Shown here piece by piece: positions 24,734 to 33,640 of a stretch of DNA of 34,219 nt (positions are counted from its first letter, which is position 1; every line of letters starts with the position of its first letter). The notes beneath the pieces were generated by a model. The model did not search any database and had not been told where the DNA came from. It saw only the letters and a program-made list of their open reading frames with translations. This stretch comes from Rhodococcus sp. (in: high G+C Gram-positive bacteria) (lineage in GTDB: Bacteria; Actinomycetota; Actinomycetes; Mycobacteriales; Mycobacteriaceae): positions 1 to 34,219 of the forward strand of contig SEEV01000025.1 of the NCBI GenBank assembly GCA_004211695.1. Direction: 5' to 3'. Both the position numbers and the translations under genes were made by a program.

Positions 24734-25449
24734 GCGCGCCGGTGGCCGTCGTGACCGGAGCCGAGGGCGGGCTCGGTGGCGCGGTGGCCGAACGTCTACG
24801 CACGGACGGATTCCGTCTCGTACTCGGACACCGGCCCGGCACCGAACCCAGTGCTCCCGGGTCGCCGCACTCGGTGATCAGTGTGCCTACCGATGTCTCG
24901 AAGGAACACGAGATCCACGCGCTGATGAACACCGCCGTTCAGCGATTCGGCCGCGTCGACGCACTCGTCACCCTCGCCGGCGTGATGGAACAGCGAACCG
25001 TTGACGAGCTTGACCTGGCCACGTGGAACCACACACTGTCGGTGAACCTGACCGGTACGTTCCTCTGCGCCATCGCAGCCAAGGACGAACTCCGCAAAAC
25101 CGGAGGCGCCATCGTCACAATCGGAAGCCAACTCGGCTATACCGGAGGCATCAACTGCGCCGCGTACGCAGCCTCGAAGGCAGGAGTGTCCGGGCTGACC
25201 CGGGCCCTCGCACGACAACTCGGCCCCGATGTCCGGGTCAACTGCGTGGCCCCGGGACCGATCGAGACACCGATGACCGCAGCGCACGCGACCCCAGAAT
25301 GGGTCGAGCAGAAGACACAGCAGCAGGTGATGAAGCGCTTCGGCACCGTCGACGAGGTGGCCACTGCGGTCTCCTGGGTCGCGGGCACGGACGCCAGCTT
25401 CGTGACCGGACAAACCATCCACGTCAACGGGGGAGGAGTAATGCCATGA
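24730..25449 (+). CDS. SDR-family oxidoreductase (239 aa)
   Basis: Short-chain dehydrogenase/reductase. Cofactor motif TGAEGGLG (9-16), LAG (82-84) in place of the usual NAG, catalytic S133 and Y146-x3-K150 (YAASK), then CVAPGPIETPM. Length is standard. Arg and His follow the second strand (GHRPG), which may favour NADP, but this is weak evidence. It overlaps both neighbours with ATGA. In this operon it may oxidise a hydroxy group of the substrate or of a hydroxyacyl-CoA. Confidence 0.92.
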   Translation: MSAPVAVVTGAEGGLGGAVAERLRTDGFRLVLGHRPGTEPSAPGSPHSVISVPTDVSKEHEIHALMNTAVQRFGRVDALVTLAGVMEQRTVDELDLATWNHTLSVNLTGTFLCAIAAKDELRKTGGAIVTIGSQLGYTGGINCAAYAASKAGVSGLTRALARQLGPDVRVNCVAPGPIETPMTAAHATPEWVEQKTQQQVMKRFGTVDEVATAVSWVAGTDASFVTGQTIHVNGGGVMP

Positions 25450-27044
25450 GACTCAGCGGAACGATTGCACCCGAATTTCTGACCGCACGCGAGGCGGTCG
25501 ACCGAATCCCCGACCGAGCGCGCGTGCTGGTCGAAGCATCCGGAGGCGGCGTCATCGAGCCCACCGCGCTCGTGACCGCCGTCGCCGAGCGATACAGGCA
25601 CACGGCGGCACCGTCGGAGCTGTCCGTGTACTTCTGCAGCGGCATCGGTGACCGCAACGGCGCCGGGATGGACCTGATGGCGATCCCCGGTTTGGTCAAG
25701 ACGGCCGTCGCCGGGCATTGGGCGATGACACCGAACCTGTCGGCCATGGCGCACGACGGCGACATCGAGGCCTACAACCTCCCGCAGGGTGTACTGGCGC
25801 AGCTGCTTCGAGAAAGCGCGGCGCACCGCCCGGGCCTGGTCACCAAGGTTGGGCTCGGCACCTTCATCGATCCGCGGCACGGTGGCGGCAAACTGAACGA
25901 CGCGACGACTGCCGATCTGGTGAAGGTCATCGAACTCGAGGACGAGGAATACCTCTTCTACCCCAGCCCGTCGTTCGACGTCGCCCTGATTCGCGGCACC
26001 ACGGCAGACGAGCACGGCAACCTCACACTCGAACACGAGACCGCCAAGCTCGGAGTGCTCGCCGCGGCGATGGCGGTCCGCAACAGCGGAGGCATCGTTA
26101 TCGCCCAGGTCAAGCGGGTGGCCGCCGCGCACACGCTGAACCCGAAAAGTGTGGTCGTCCCCGGCCATCTCATCGACATGGTCGTCGTCGACGAAGACCA
26201 GTGGCAGACCGCGATCAACCACTACAACCCCGCCTTTTCCGGCGAGGTGTACGTACCGTTCGGGCGCTCCCCGGCGATGCCGCTCAGCGAACGCAAAGTG
26301 GTCGCTCGCCGCGCGCTCGACGAAATCCCGTACGGGGCAGTGGTGAATCTCGGTGTCGGGATGGCCGACGGGGTCGCCACCGCGGCCCTGGAAGAGGGCC
26401 GATTGGCCGAGATGACCCTGACCGTCGAACAGGGCATGGTCGGTGGAGTGCCCGAACGCGGGGTCATCTTCGGAGTGACGATGAATCCCGAGGCGGTCAT
26501 CGAACACGCCTCCCAGTTCGACTTCTACGACGGCGGCGGCCTCGATGTCACCTGCCTCGGATTCGCCGAAGTCGACATGGAAGGCAACGTCAACAGTTCG
26601 CTCGTCGACGGCCGGATCTTCGGTGCCGGCGGCTTCATCAACATTTCGCAGGCAGCCAAGAAGGTGGTCTTCTGCGGTTCCCTCACCGCCGGCGGTCTGC
26701 GCACGGACCTGTCCGCATCGGCCCTGCAGGTCACCAGCGAAGGCAAACACTACAAGTTCGTCCAGAAGGTCCGTCAGATCACCTTCAACGCCCGGCTCGC
26801 GCGCGAGCGTGGTCAAGAGGTTTTGTATGTCACCGAACGTGCGGTCTTCGCACTCGGTGACGACGGGCCCGTCCTGATTGAGGTGGCTCCGAGCTGGACG
26901 ACGGAGCAGATCGTGGCGCTGATGGATTTTCGGCCCAAGATCGCCGATTCGGTCGGACACATGCATCCCTCCCTGTTTCGGGAGACACGAGCGAGAACCC
27001 ACACCGTGCCGGCCACGGCCGGCACGACCAGCGAGGAGAACTGA
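25446..27044 (+). CDS. family I CoA-transferase, fused alpha-beta (532 aa)
   Basis: Same class as the enzyme at 16256-17875: it moves CoA onto an acid. Matching landmarks are VKTAVAGHWAMTPNL, VGLGTFIDPR, RGTTADEHGNLTLEHE and the catalytic E328 in VEQGMVGGVP. The proteins are clearly paralogous but share only scattered blocks, so the two probably act on different acids. The ATG at 25446 overlaps the SDR stop (ATGA). The stop is followed after one base by the alcohol dehydrogenase ATG. The large open frame on the opposite strand is a shadow of this gene. Confidence 0.92.
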   Translation: MRLSGTIAPEFLTAREAVDRIPDRARVLVEASGGGVIEPTALVTAVAERYRHTAAPSELSVYFCSGIGDRNGAGMDLMAIPGLVKTAVAGHWAMTPNLSAMAHDGDIEAYNLPQGVLAQLLRESAAHRPGLVTKVGLGTFIDPRHGGGKLNDATTADLVKVIELEDEEYLFYPSPSFDVALIRGTTADEHGNLTLEHETAKLGVLAAAMAVRNSGGIVIAQVKRVAAAHTLNPKSVVVPGHLIDMVVVDEDQWQTAINHYNPAFSGEVYVPFGRSPAMPLSERKVVARRALDEIPYGAVVNLGVGMADGVATAALEEGRLAEMTLTVEQGMVGGVPERGVIFGVTMNPEAVIEHASQFDFYDGGGLDVTCLGFAEVDMEGNVNSSLVDGRIFGAGGFINISQAAKKVVFCGSLTAGGLRTDLSASALQVTSEGKHYKFVQKVRQITFNARLARERGQEVLYVTERAVFALGDDGPVLIEVAPSWTTEQIVALMDFRPKIADSVGHMHPSLFRETRARTHTVPATAGTTSEEN

Positions 27045-27045
27045 G

Positions 27046-28179
27046 ATGCGTACACGCGCCGCCGTGACCTACGGCCTGAACACGAAATTCGACGTTAAGG
27101 AAGTCGAACTCGACGACCCCGCGGCCACCGAAGTTCTCGTCCATCTGGTCGCCTCGGGAATCTGCCATTCGGACATGCACCACGTGACCGGCGATCAGAT
27201 CGCCCAGCTACCCATGATCTTCGGGCACGAGGGCGCCGGCGTCGTCGAGAAGGTCGGATCGGCGGTCACCCACGTCAAACCGGGTGATCACGTCGTCATG
27301 TCATACCTTCCGTCGTGCGGCACGTGCCGGTGGTGCACCGACGGACAAACCAACCTGTGCGACCTCGGGGCGTACACCGTGCAGGGCCCGCAGCTGGACG
27401 GAACCCACCGGTTCCACGACGACGAGGGGACCGGCCTCGGCCAGTTCTGCCTGGTGTCCACGTTCAGTGAATGGACGGTCGTACCGGGACAGTCCGTAGT
27501 GAAGGTCGAACCGCACTACCGGCTCGAGCGAGCATGTCTGGTGGCGTGCGGCGTCACGACCGGAGTCGGAACGGCGATCTATCGCGGCGGCGTCCGGCCC
27601 GGTGACGACGTCATGGTCTTCGGGGTCGGCGGCATCGGGATGAATATCGTGCAGGGCGCAAAGGTTGCGGGCGCTAAACGCATCATCGCGTGCGACATCA
27701 ACGACTGGAAGCTGGAACAGTCCAAGCTTTTCGGTGCAACACACACCGTCAACCCGACTGTCACCGATCCGGTCGAGTTCGTGACCGAACTGACCTGGGG
27801 TGTCGGCGTCGATCGATCGTTCGAGGCTGTCGCCACCCCTGAGACCATCGGCGCCGCGGTGCGGTCGCTCCGTAAAGGGGGAGTGGCGACGGTGGTGGGA
27901 CTGACCCGCCACGACCAGCCGGACATTCCGATCAACCCGTCCGAGTTCGTGCTCTGGCAGAAGACGCTCACCGGATCCCTGAACGGAGGCTGCAACCCCC
28001 GCAACGACATCCCCGCGATGCTGCGGTTGTGGGATTCGGGCCAAATCGATCTCGACGGGCTCGTCACCAAGGAATACCGGCTCGAAGACATCAACGAGGC
28101 CTATGACGACCTGCTGGCAGGGAAGAACCTGCGCGGCGTCATCCGCTACGAATGGGCAGACAACGGAGTGAACTCATGA
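27046..28179 (+). CDS. zinc-dependent alcohol dehydrogenase, NDMA/mycofactocin-type (377 aa)
   Basis: MDR-superfamily alcohol dehydrogenase. Catalytic zinc ligands are C40, H61 (with E62) and C168. The structural zinc site is C91-x2-C94-x2-C97-x7-C105. The Rossmann motif is GVGGIG (193-198). The start MRTRAAVTYG, the HVVMSYLPSCGTCRWC stretch and the length suggest the NDMA-dependent subfamily, whose tightly bound NAD is recycled by the redox cofactor mycofactocin. That assignment rests on recognition by eye. It oxidises an alcohol to the aldehyde used by the ALDH two genes on. The stop overlaps the next start (ATGA). Confidence 0.9.
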   Translation: MRTRAAVTYGLNTKFDVKEVELDDPAATEVLVHLVASGICHSDMHHVTGDQIAQLPMIFGHEGAGVVEKVGSAVTHVKPGDHVVMSYLPSCGTCRWCTDGQTNLCDLGAYTVQGPQLDGTHRFHDDEGTGLGQFCLVSTFSEWTVVPGQSVVKVEPHYRLERACLVACGVTTGVGTAIYRGGVRPGDDVMVFGVGGIGMNIVQGAKVAGAKRIIACDINDWKLEQSKLFGATHTVNPTVTDPVEFVTELTWGVGVDRSFEAVATPETIGAAVRSLRKGGVATVVGLTRHDQPDIPINPSEFVLWQKTLTGSLNGGCNPRNDIPAMLRLWDSGQIDLDGLVTKEYRLEDINEAYDDLLAGKNLRGVIRYEWADNGVNS

Positions 28180-29351
28180 CACAGATGGCGGAGCGGCTGG
28201 ACACCGACGCGCAGGAGCTGCTGGAGGTGGTCGCCGACTTCTGCCGCACCAAGATCGCACCCCGGGCACAGAGCATCGACGAAACCGCTGAGTTCTTTCC
28301 CGACCTGCTGGCCCAGGCCGCAGATATCGGTCTGCAGGGTCTCATCTTCGACGACGACGGCAAGGTCGACCCCTCGATGCTGTCGCTGGCACACGAGACC
28401 ACCGAATTGGTGGCGTCCTATTCGGGGGCGGTGGCACTGGGCATCTCCATCGCACGGCTGCACGGATACCTCCTGGCGACCTACGCACCGGACGATGTGC
28501 GACGCAGGTGGCTCCCGGGGCTGATCGACGGATCCGCTCGCGGCAGCTTCGCGCTCAGCGAGCCGCACTCGGGCACCGACATCCGCGCAGGCAAGACCGT
28601 CGCGACGACGGTGGACGCCGAGACGTTCTCGATCACCGGCGAGAAGGCCTGGATCACACAATCGCCGCAGGCAGATTTCTGCATCGTGCTGACCAAGCTG
28701 GATTCGAAGGACCGTGGCGCGGCCACAGCCGCATTCGTCGTGCCGTTCGATACACCCGGTGTGACGATCGGGAAGGATGAACCGATGTCCGGATTCCGCG
28801 GAATGCCCATGGCTAACGTGCATTTCGATAACTGCCTCGTCCCGGCCGCGTGGCGACTGAACGTCGACGGCTTCCGCGGCATGCTCGAAGGGCTCAACCT
28901 CGCCCGTCTCGACGCGGGGTGCTACGGCGTCGGATTCATGCGTGCGGCCCTGCGCGAAACGAGCGAATACGTTCGTAACCGGGAGGCATTCGGGCGCACA
29001 TTGGCCGATCTGCAGATCGTGCAGGAAAAGCTCGGACACATGTACGCGGACTACCTCGCGGCACGCGGGTTGCTCCGGGACGGTGTCGACTCGTTCGCGC
29101 GTGGCGGGGGAGGGGACGCGCACCTGATCTCGGCGGCGAAGATGTTTGCCGGCGATGCCGCGATGCGTCACACCATCGAGGCAGTTCAGTTGCACGGCGG
29201 GTACGGGGTGCACCTGCACTACCCGGTTCAACGTTTGATGCGCGACGCAAAGATCATTCAGATCATCGACGGCACCAGCGAAATCCATGCGCTGATGCTC
29301 GGCCGTGCTGCGGCCCGCGCCGATTGGTCGAAGGCCGAGGTGAACGCATGA
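28176..29351 (+). CDS. acyl-CoA dehydrogenase (391 aa)
   Basis: FAD enzyme that makes the alpha-beta double bond of an acyl-CoA. Family blocks: GSFALSEPHSGTDIRAGKT (123-141), GEKAWITQ (155-162), FGRTLADLQIVQEKLG (272-287), VQLHGGYGVHLHYPVQRLMRDAK (337-359) and IIDGTSEIH (363-371). At the place where many relatives have the catalytic Glu (YEGTSE/Q) the residue is Asp365. Asp could still serve, or the base may lie elsewhere, as in some subfamilies. Start: ATG 28176 overlaps the alcohol dehydrogenase stop and has GGAG upstream. It feeds the enoyl-CoA hydratase encoded two genes later. Confidence 0.92.
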   Translation: MTQMAERLDTDAQELLEVVADFCRTKIAPRAQSIDETAEFFPDLLAQAADIGLQGLIFDDDGKVDPSMLSLAHETTELVASYSGAVALGISIARLHGYLLATYAPDDVRRRWLPGLIDGSARGSFALSEPHSGTDIRAGKTVATTVDAETFSITGEKAWITQSPQADFCIVLTKLDSKDRGAATAAFVVPFDTPGVTIGKDEPMSGFRGMPMANVHFDNCLVPAAWRLNVDGFRGMLEGLNLARLDAGCYGVGFMRAALRETSEYVRNREAFGRTLADLQIVQEKLGHMYADYLAARGLLRDGVDSFARGGGGDAHLISAAKMFAGDAAMRHTIEAVQLHGGYGVHLHYPVQRLMRDAKIIQIIDGTSEIHALMLGRAAARADWSKAEVNA

Positions 29352-30742
29352 CCGCCGCCACCGACGTCGTGCTCGACGTACTGGACAAAGCAACCAGCGA
29401 GGTCATCGGCTCGGTGCCCGTTGCATCCGACTCCGATGTCGATCGGGCAGTCGCCGACCTGGTTCGCGCCCAACCGGCCTGGTTCGCCGTGCCGGCCACG
29501 AAGCGGGCATCGATCCTGCGCCGCGCCGGCGCGTTTCTCGAGCGCGACACAGATCGATTCGCGCGCATGCTGGTGCGTGAAGGCGGAGCCACCACGGCGA
29601 AAGCCGAGGGTGAGATCGGTGCCAGCATCCTCGAGTTCTACCAAGCGGCAGAGCTGGCGACCACACCGCTCGGGGAGGTGATCCCGTCCGGGCAGCGCGG
29701 CCGTACGAACATCGTCGAACGTCGGCCGGTCGGTGTCGTCGGGCTGATCACGGCCTGGAACGCGCCGCTGCACATCGCGCTGCGGGTCCTCGCGCCCGCC
29801 ATCGCGCTGGGCAACACCGTCGCGCTCAAACCGGCTCCGGAGACTCCGTTCAGCGGCGGACTGATGATCGAGGAGCTACTCGACGAGGCCGGGCTCCCTG
29901 CCGGGGTCGTCGAAATCCTGACCGGCGGACCGGCCGGGCCGGCGCTGGTGACCCACCCTGGCGTCGACATGATCCACTTCACCGGTTCCGAAGTGACCGG
30001 GCGCCGCATCAACGCCGCGGCCGCGCCGAGCCTCAAACGGGTGGCACTCGAACTCGGCGGGAACAATGCCACCGTCGTACTCGCCGATGCCGATGTCGAA
30101 CTTGCCGCACGATGCGGTGCCGAAGCGTCGTTCGGGCACCAAGGCCAGGTGTGCATCGCGACCGGGCGACACATCGTGCACGCCGCGGTCGCCGACGAGT
30201 ACACAACATTGTTGGCCGCGCACGCCGCAGCACTGACCGTCGGTGATCCGACCACGGGACAGGTCGACCTCGGACCCATGGTGTCTAAACGGCAGGTGGA
30301 CAAGGCGCAGGACATGATCGCCCGCAGCGTCGAGATGGGTGCGCACGTCGTCGAGGGCGGCACCGCGACCGGCACACTGATGCGCCCGACGGTCGTGCGC
30401 TCGGTCCGCCCGGGGATGCCTCTACACGACGAAGAGGTGTTCGCGCCGGTCGCGCCGATCACCGTCGTCGAGTCGGTCGAGGAAGCACTCGACATCGTCA
30501 ACGGCACCCGATTCGGATTGACCGCGTCGGTGTTCGGCCGCGGCCTGGACCACGCCTGGTCGGTGGCCGACCGGATTCGCACCGGAATGGTGCACGTCAA
30601 CGACGTGTCCGCCATGCACGAGTCACACGTCCCGTTCGGCGGAAGGGCAGCGTCGGGACTCGGTGACGACCTCGGCGGCCGGGCCAACATCGACCTGTTG
30701 ACCGAACGCCGGTGGACCAGCCTGCAGCGGACCAGGCCGTGA
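29348..30742 (+). CDS. NAD(P)-dependent aldehyde dehydrogenase (464 aa)
   Basis: ALDH superfamily. Catalytic C269 in GHQGQVCIATGR, general base E235 in LELGGNN, N138 in AWNAPLH and K161 in ALKPAPETP are all present, as is the C-terminal EEVFAPVAPI and FGLTASVF. It oxidises the aldehyde from the upstream alcohol dehydrogenase to the acid, which a CoA-transferase could then activate. It resembles benzaldehyde/vanillin-type ALDHs (PSGQRGRTNIVERRPVGVVG), though substrate range cannot be read. Start and stop overlap neighbours by 4 bases (ATGA and GTGA). Confidence 0.93.
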   Translation: MTAATDVVLDVLDKATSEVIGSVPVASDSDVDRAVADLVRAQPAWFAVPATKRASILRRAGAFLERDTDRFARMLVREGGATTAKAEGEIGASILEFYQAAELATTPLGEVIPSGQRGRTNIVERRPVGVVGLITAWNAPLHIALRVLAPAIALGNTVALKPAPETPFSGGLMIEELLDEAGLPAGVVEILTGGPAGPALVTHPGVDMIHFTGSEVTGRRINAAAAPSLKRVALELGGNNATVVLADADVELAARCGAEASFGHQGQVCIATGRHIVHAAVADEYTTLLAAHAAALTVGDPTTGQVDLGPMVSKRQVDKAQDMIARSVEMGAHVVEGGTATGTLMRPTVVRSVRPGMPLHDEEVFAPVAPITVVESVEEALDIVNGTRFGLTASVFGRGLDHAWSVADRIRTGMVHVNDVSAMHESHVPFGGRAASGLGDDLGGRANIDLLTERRWTSLQRTRP

Positions 30743-31507
30743 ACGACCACCCCGGCGGGGTCCGTCTCGATATCAACGGGCCAGTCGCGAACCTGATCCT
30801 CGACAGGCCCGCCAAACGAAACGCGCTGAACTCACACCTCATCGTTGAACTACGCCGTCGGATAGAACAACTCGAATGCAACCCCGACGTGCGCATCGTA
30901 CTCGTACGGGCCAATGGCGACCGGGTGTTCTGCGCCGGAGCCGACACCGGCGAATTCCGGCAAACGAGCCCCGAAGCCGTCCGCGGCGCGTGGACCCGAT
31001 CCGGACAACGGGCGTTCGCGTCCCTCGCGGCGTTACCGCAGACCACCGTTGCGGTGCTGAGCGGCAGCGCGTACGGCGGCGGGCTGGAACTGGCTCTGCA
31101 CTGCGACTTCAGGATCGCCGCACCGCATATCGAGATCGGACTTCCGGAGACGACGCTGGGCACCACACCGGGGTGGTCGGGAATCAGCCGCATCGTCGCA
31201 CTCGCCGGTATTCCCGCGGCACGGATGCTGGCGATGACCGGCCGCGGCGTCGCGGCCCAAACGGGCGTACGAGTGGGGCTTGGTCGATATCGTGGCCGCG
31301 GACCTGGAAGCTGCTGTGCAGCAAATGGTGTCAGACATCCTCCGGACCGGACCCGTAGCGGAATCGATCGTCAAGCGCATGCTGTCGCACTCGGACAATT
31401 CGTCCAGTGCCGCAGCGTTGGTCGACTCGCTGGCAGGCGCCTACACCGGCTCCGTCGGCGAAACATCACGCCTTCTGAACAACCCATCACTCAAGGGCAA
31501 ACCATGA
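30739..31507 (+). pseudogene. enoyl-CoA hydratase, one-base frameshift (255 aa if restored)
   Basis: Crotonase-fold protein starting at GTG 30739, which overlaps the ALDH stop (GTGA). FCAGADTGEF (64-73), GSAYGGGLELALHCDF (109-124) with E118, and IGLPETTLGTTPGW (133-146) with E137 are intact. After about residue 175 the frame breaks. An extra G in the GGG at 31263-31265 turns the expected TAYEWGLVDIV into nonsense. The proper C-terminus (LVDIVAADLEAAVQQMV to the stop at 31505-31507) continues in the shifted frame. That stop overlaps the next ATG (ATGA), as elsewhere in the operon, so the ancestral layout is preserved. The change is recent, programmed, or a sequencing error. Confidence 0.85.
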
Positions 31508-32226
31508 CACGAACGGTCCTGATAGCTGGCTCCTCCCGCGGAATCGGCGAAGCAGCAGCACGACTGGAAGCTGCTGCAGGCTCACGCGTGATTCTGCACG
31601 GCCGGACAGAAACGGAGAGGCTGGGAAAACTCGCAGCCGAACTGGGCACCCCCGCCTTTACATGCGACGGGCAGGATGAAGCTGCGGTGAACCGAACCGT
31701 CCAGCAGATCACCGAACAGGGCTACGAGATCGATGCGCTGATCTGCACCATCGGGGCCGTGCTGCAGACTGACGCGCTCACCGGCGACACCGAGCGGTGG
31801 ATAAACGAATACCGGTCCAACGTCCTCGCACCGGTGAACTTCATCCGAGCCGTCGCACCGGGGATGACAGCCCGCGGACGCGGACGAATCGTCACGGTGT
31901 CATCCATTCGCGGACGCGACAACCTCGCAAGCCCCGAAGTGACCGGCTACTCAGCGGCCAAAGCCGCCCTCGAGAACGTCACTGCATCGTTCGCCAAAGC
32001 ACTTGCGCCGGCCGTCACCGTGAACGCGGTGGCGCCGGGGTTCGTGATGACCGACATGGCCGACACGTGGTCCGAGAAGGTGCGCAAGGAAGTTGCTTCC
32101 AATCTGCTCGGACGCGCGGGGCAGCCGGAGGAGATCGCGGCACTACTGAGCTTCTTGACGAGCGACGGAGCCAGCTTCATCACCGGGCAAACAATTCTCG
32201 CCGACGGCGGCCTCGATGCACGATGA
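31504..32226 (+). CDS. SDR-family oxidoreductase (240 aa)
   Basis: Short-chain dehydrogenase with the cofactor loop AGSSRGIG (8-15), catalytic S133/S134, Y149-x3-K153 (YSAAK), VNAVAPGFVMTDM and the C-terminal SFITGQTILADGG. The NAG motif is replaced by TIG (82-84), which is unusual. The ATG at 31504 overlaps the true stop of the hydratase. The upstream frameshift makes an apparent hydratase-SDR fusion, which I reject. As the last recognisable operon gene it may oxidise the 3-hydroxyacyl-CoA, the step after hydration. Confidence 0.9.
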   Translation: MTRTVLIAGSSRGIGEAAARLEAAAGSRVILHGRTETERLGKLAAELGTPAFTCDGQDEAAVNRTVQQITEQGYEIDALICTIGAVLQTDALTGDTERWINEYRSNVLAPVNFIRAVAPGMTARGRGRIVTVSSIRGRDNLASPEVTGYSAAKAALENVTASFAKALAPAVTVNAVAPGFVMTDMADTWSEKVRKEVASNLLGRAGQPEEIAALLSFLTSDGASFITGQTILADGGLDAR

Positions 32227-32323
32227 CACCGAATTCTGGTCGCGGTCGGTACCGAGAAGCACCACACTCGAGCCTGCGATAGCGTTCGAGGTCGTCACAT
32301 ACGACGACGCCTGGCGGCTGTGA
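32216..32323 (+). CDS. short ORF at the operon end (35 aa), possibly a truncated gene
   Basis: The ATG at 32216 lies inside the SDR 3' end. The product begins MHDDTEFWSRSVPR and ends TYDDAWRL; third positions are mostly G/C and the content looks protein-like. It stops after 35 codons. It may be the 5' stub of the next operon gene, lost by a deletion or rearrangement at about 32320. No family can be named. Confidence 0.3.
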   Translation: MHDDTEFWSRSVPRSTTLEPAIAFEVVTYDDAWRL

Positions 32324-32435
32324 TCGCAGTTGGTGGCGCCGGGACCGTCGATCCGACCTCCCGGTCGCGATTTCAGTCGTTCTCGGTCAACAACGTGCAT
32401 GGAGTGGAAAGTTTCAGTCGACTGGAGAGAAGCTC

Positions 32436-32606
32436 ATGATGACGTCGGAACTGCGCGGGAGCGACGACCCTAGCGAACTCACGTTCACCGACGCCGATAT
32501 TCACCGGTGCTCCGCGTCAGCTGTCCACAGCTGCATGAACGCAACCAGGCTGCGGCTGCGTCGCATGCGGGACTGGCGAAAGAATCCGCTACGCCCATTC
32601 GAGTGA
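32436..32606 (+). CDS. short ORF with good ribosome site (56 aa), possibly a truncated gene
   Basis: GGAGAGAAG lies just before two adjacent ATGs (32436, 32439). The first 27 residues (MMTSELRGSDDPSELTF, then TDADIHRCSA) have normal codon bias and look like a genuine N-terminus. The rest turns Arg-rich and atypical, as if the frame had been lost. Likely a decayed gene. Function unknown. Confidence 0.3.
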   Translation: MMTSELRGSDDPSELTFTDADIHRCSASAVHSCMNATRLRLRRMRDWRKNPLRPFE

Positions 32607-33283
32607 TCACCAGACGAGGCCGGACACCACTTCGCAACACCTACGTTCAAGGCCACACGAGGCTGAAAAGCAAGATGATTGGTTTGCAGCGCGCCATACT
32701 TGACGTTGCGAGTTGGCGCCGCGAGTCCGTTGCCCCGCGCGGACGGACCCGGTGAAACCGGCTTCTTACATTGGAGTACTACCTGCGACTACCTGGGCTC
32801 CGCCGCGCTGGTGCTGTCCCTTCTCGGTTCGCGTACACGGTGCCAATTCGGTCGTTGTAGGCGGCGTCGGCGTCGCGCTGTTTTCGACGACCGTGGCGAG
32901 CACCTGCTGTTCAGCGGCCGCGACGCTGACGGCCTGACCCATGGACGGCCAGGGCGCGGGTCCAGAGGAACTCGGAACGTTGCGTGTCATGTCCGTAGTG
33001 GGAGATCTGGTGGCGACATGCGAGGTGTCATTCGGGGCCGGGCCCCGAAAGGGTCCAAAGCTGGGGGTGGACAGGTAGACCACCCGCAACAGCTGGCGAT
33101 TGTTGCGCAGTCTATGGTTGTCGCCGATTCGGCGCGCGTCCTAGTCGCCGGTGCCAAGTCCGGAGTGGCACTCATGACTTGGGGTGCGCGTGATGCACGG
33201 TGCATCACGCCGGGTTTATTGCGGGCGATGTCCCGCTGGGTGGGTACGAGTGACGCACTGTCACTGTGATTGACGGGACGCGG
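32607..33283. other. about 680 bp of degraded or non-coding DNA
   Basis: Several overlapping frames are open but none keeps a coding bias along its length. A 45-codon frame from 32941 (with LRVMSVVGDLVATCEVSF) and the end of the frame closing at 33269 look partly coding. They may be remnants of one or two genes. No RNA gene was recognised. Confidence 0.3.
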
Positions 33284-33640
33284 TCAGCCTGTTGAGAAGT
33301 GCATCGGAAACTTCTGGCCAGTTCGGGTGCCAAGTACCCTGTCGTCGATCGTTGCGGAGTGTGCGTCGAGTAGGGCGGATACTTGTGGACCGGCGTCGAG
33401 GATTGGCCACCAGAGGCCGTGCTCGGCGCACAGGATCGCTGTCGGAAGCAGCGTCGTCTTCGCTTTATCGATTTCGCCGGCATGGAATTGAGCCGCAGCG
33501 GCCAACAGGTCTGCTCGTATAGTTGCCCTCGGTCGTGCCCGTGTTCGCGTGGACATTGCTAGGGCCTCAGCTCTTTCTTTCGTGGTATCTGCATGGGCTG
33601 AGTTTTTGAGCAGGACTCGGATTGCCGCCGACTCCGCCGC
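33284..33640 (-). pseudogene. C-terminal fragment of a TPR-like protein, possibly a regulator
   Basis: On the minus strand the last ~118 residues read as a helical, Ala-rich repeat region (ALAAAESAAIRVLLK, TIRADLLAAAAQFHAGEIDKA, HGLWWPILDAGPQVSALLDAH) ending at a stop at 33284. The style matches the TPR tails of large actinobacterial regulators. Upstream of about 33640 the sequence switches to a different gene fragment on the other strand, so the 5' part is missing. No DNA-binding domain remains. Confidence 0.4.

Noticed and set aside
25137..27002. 621-codon open frame on the minus strand opposite the second CoA-transferase and SDR
   Set aside because: Antisense shadow: no domain, and it spans two well-supported genes on the + strand.
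30712..32226. 504-codon open frame that reads as an enoyl-CoA hydratase fused to an SDR
   Set aside because: The middle of the frame (about 31266-31503) is Arg/Gly-rich nonsense and is the shadow of the true hydratase C-terminus in another frame. The apparent fusion comes from a one-base insertion at 31263-31265.
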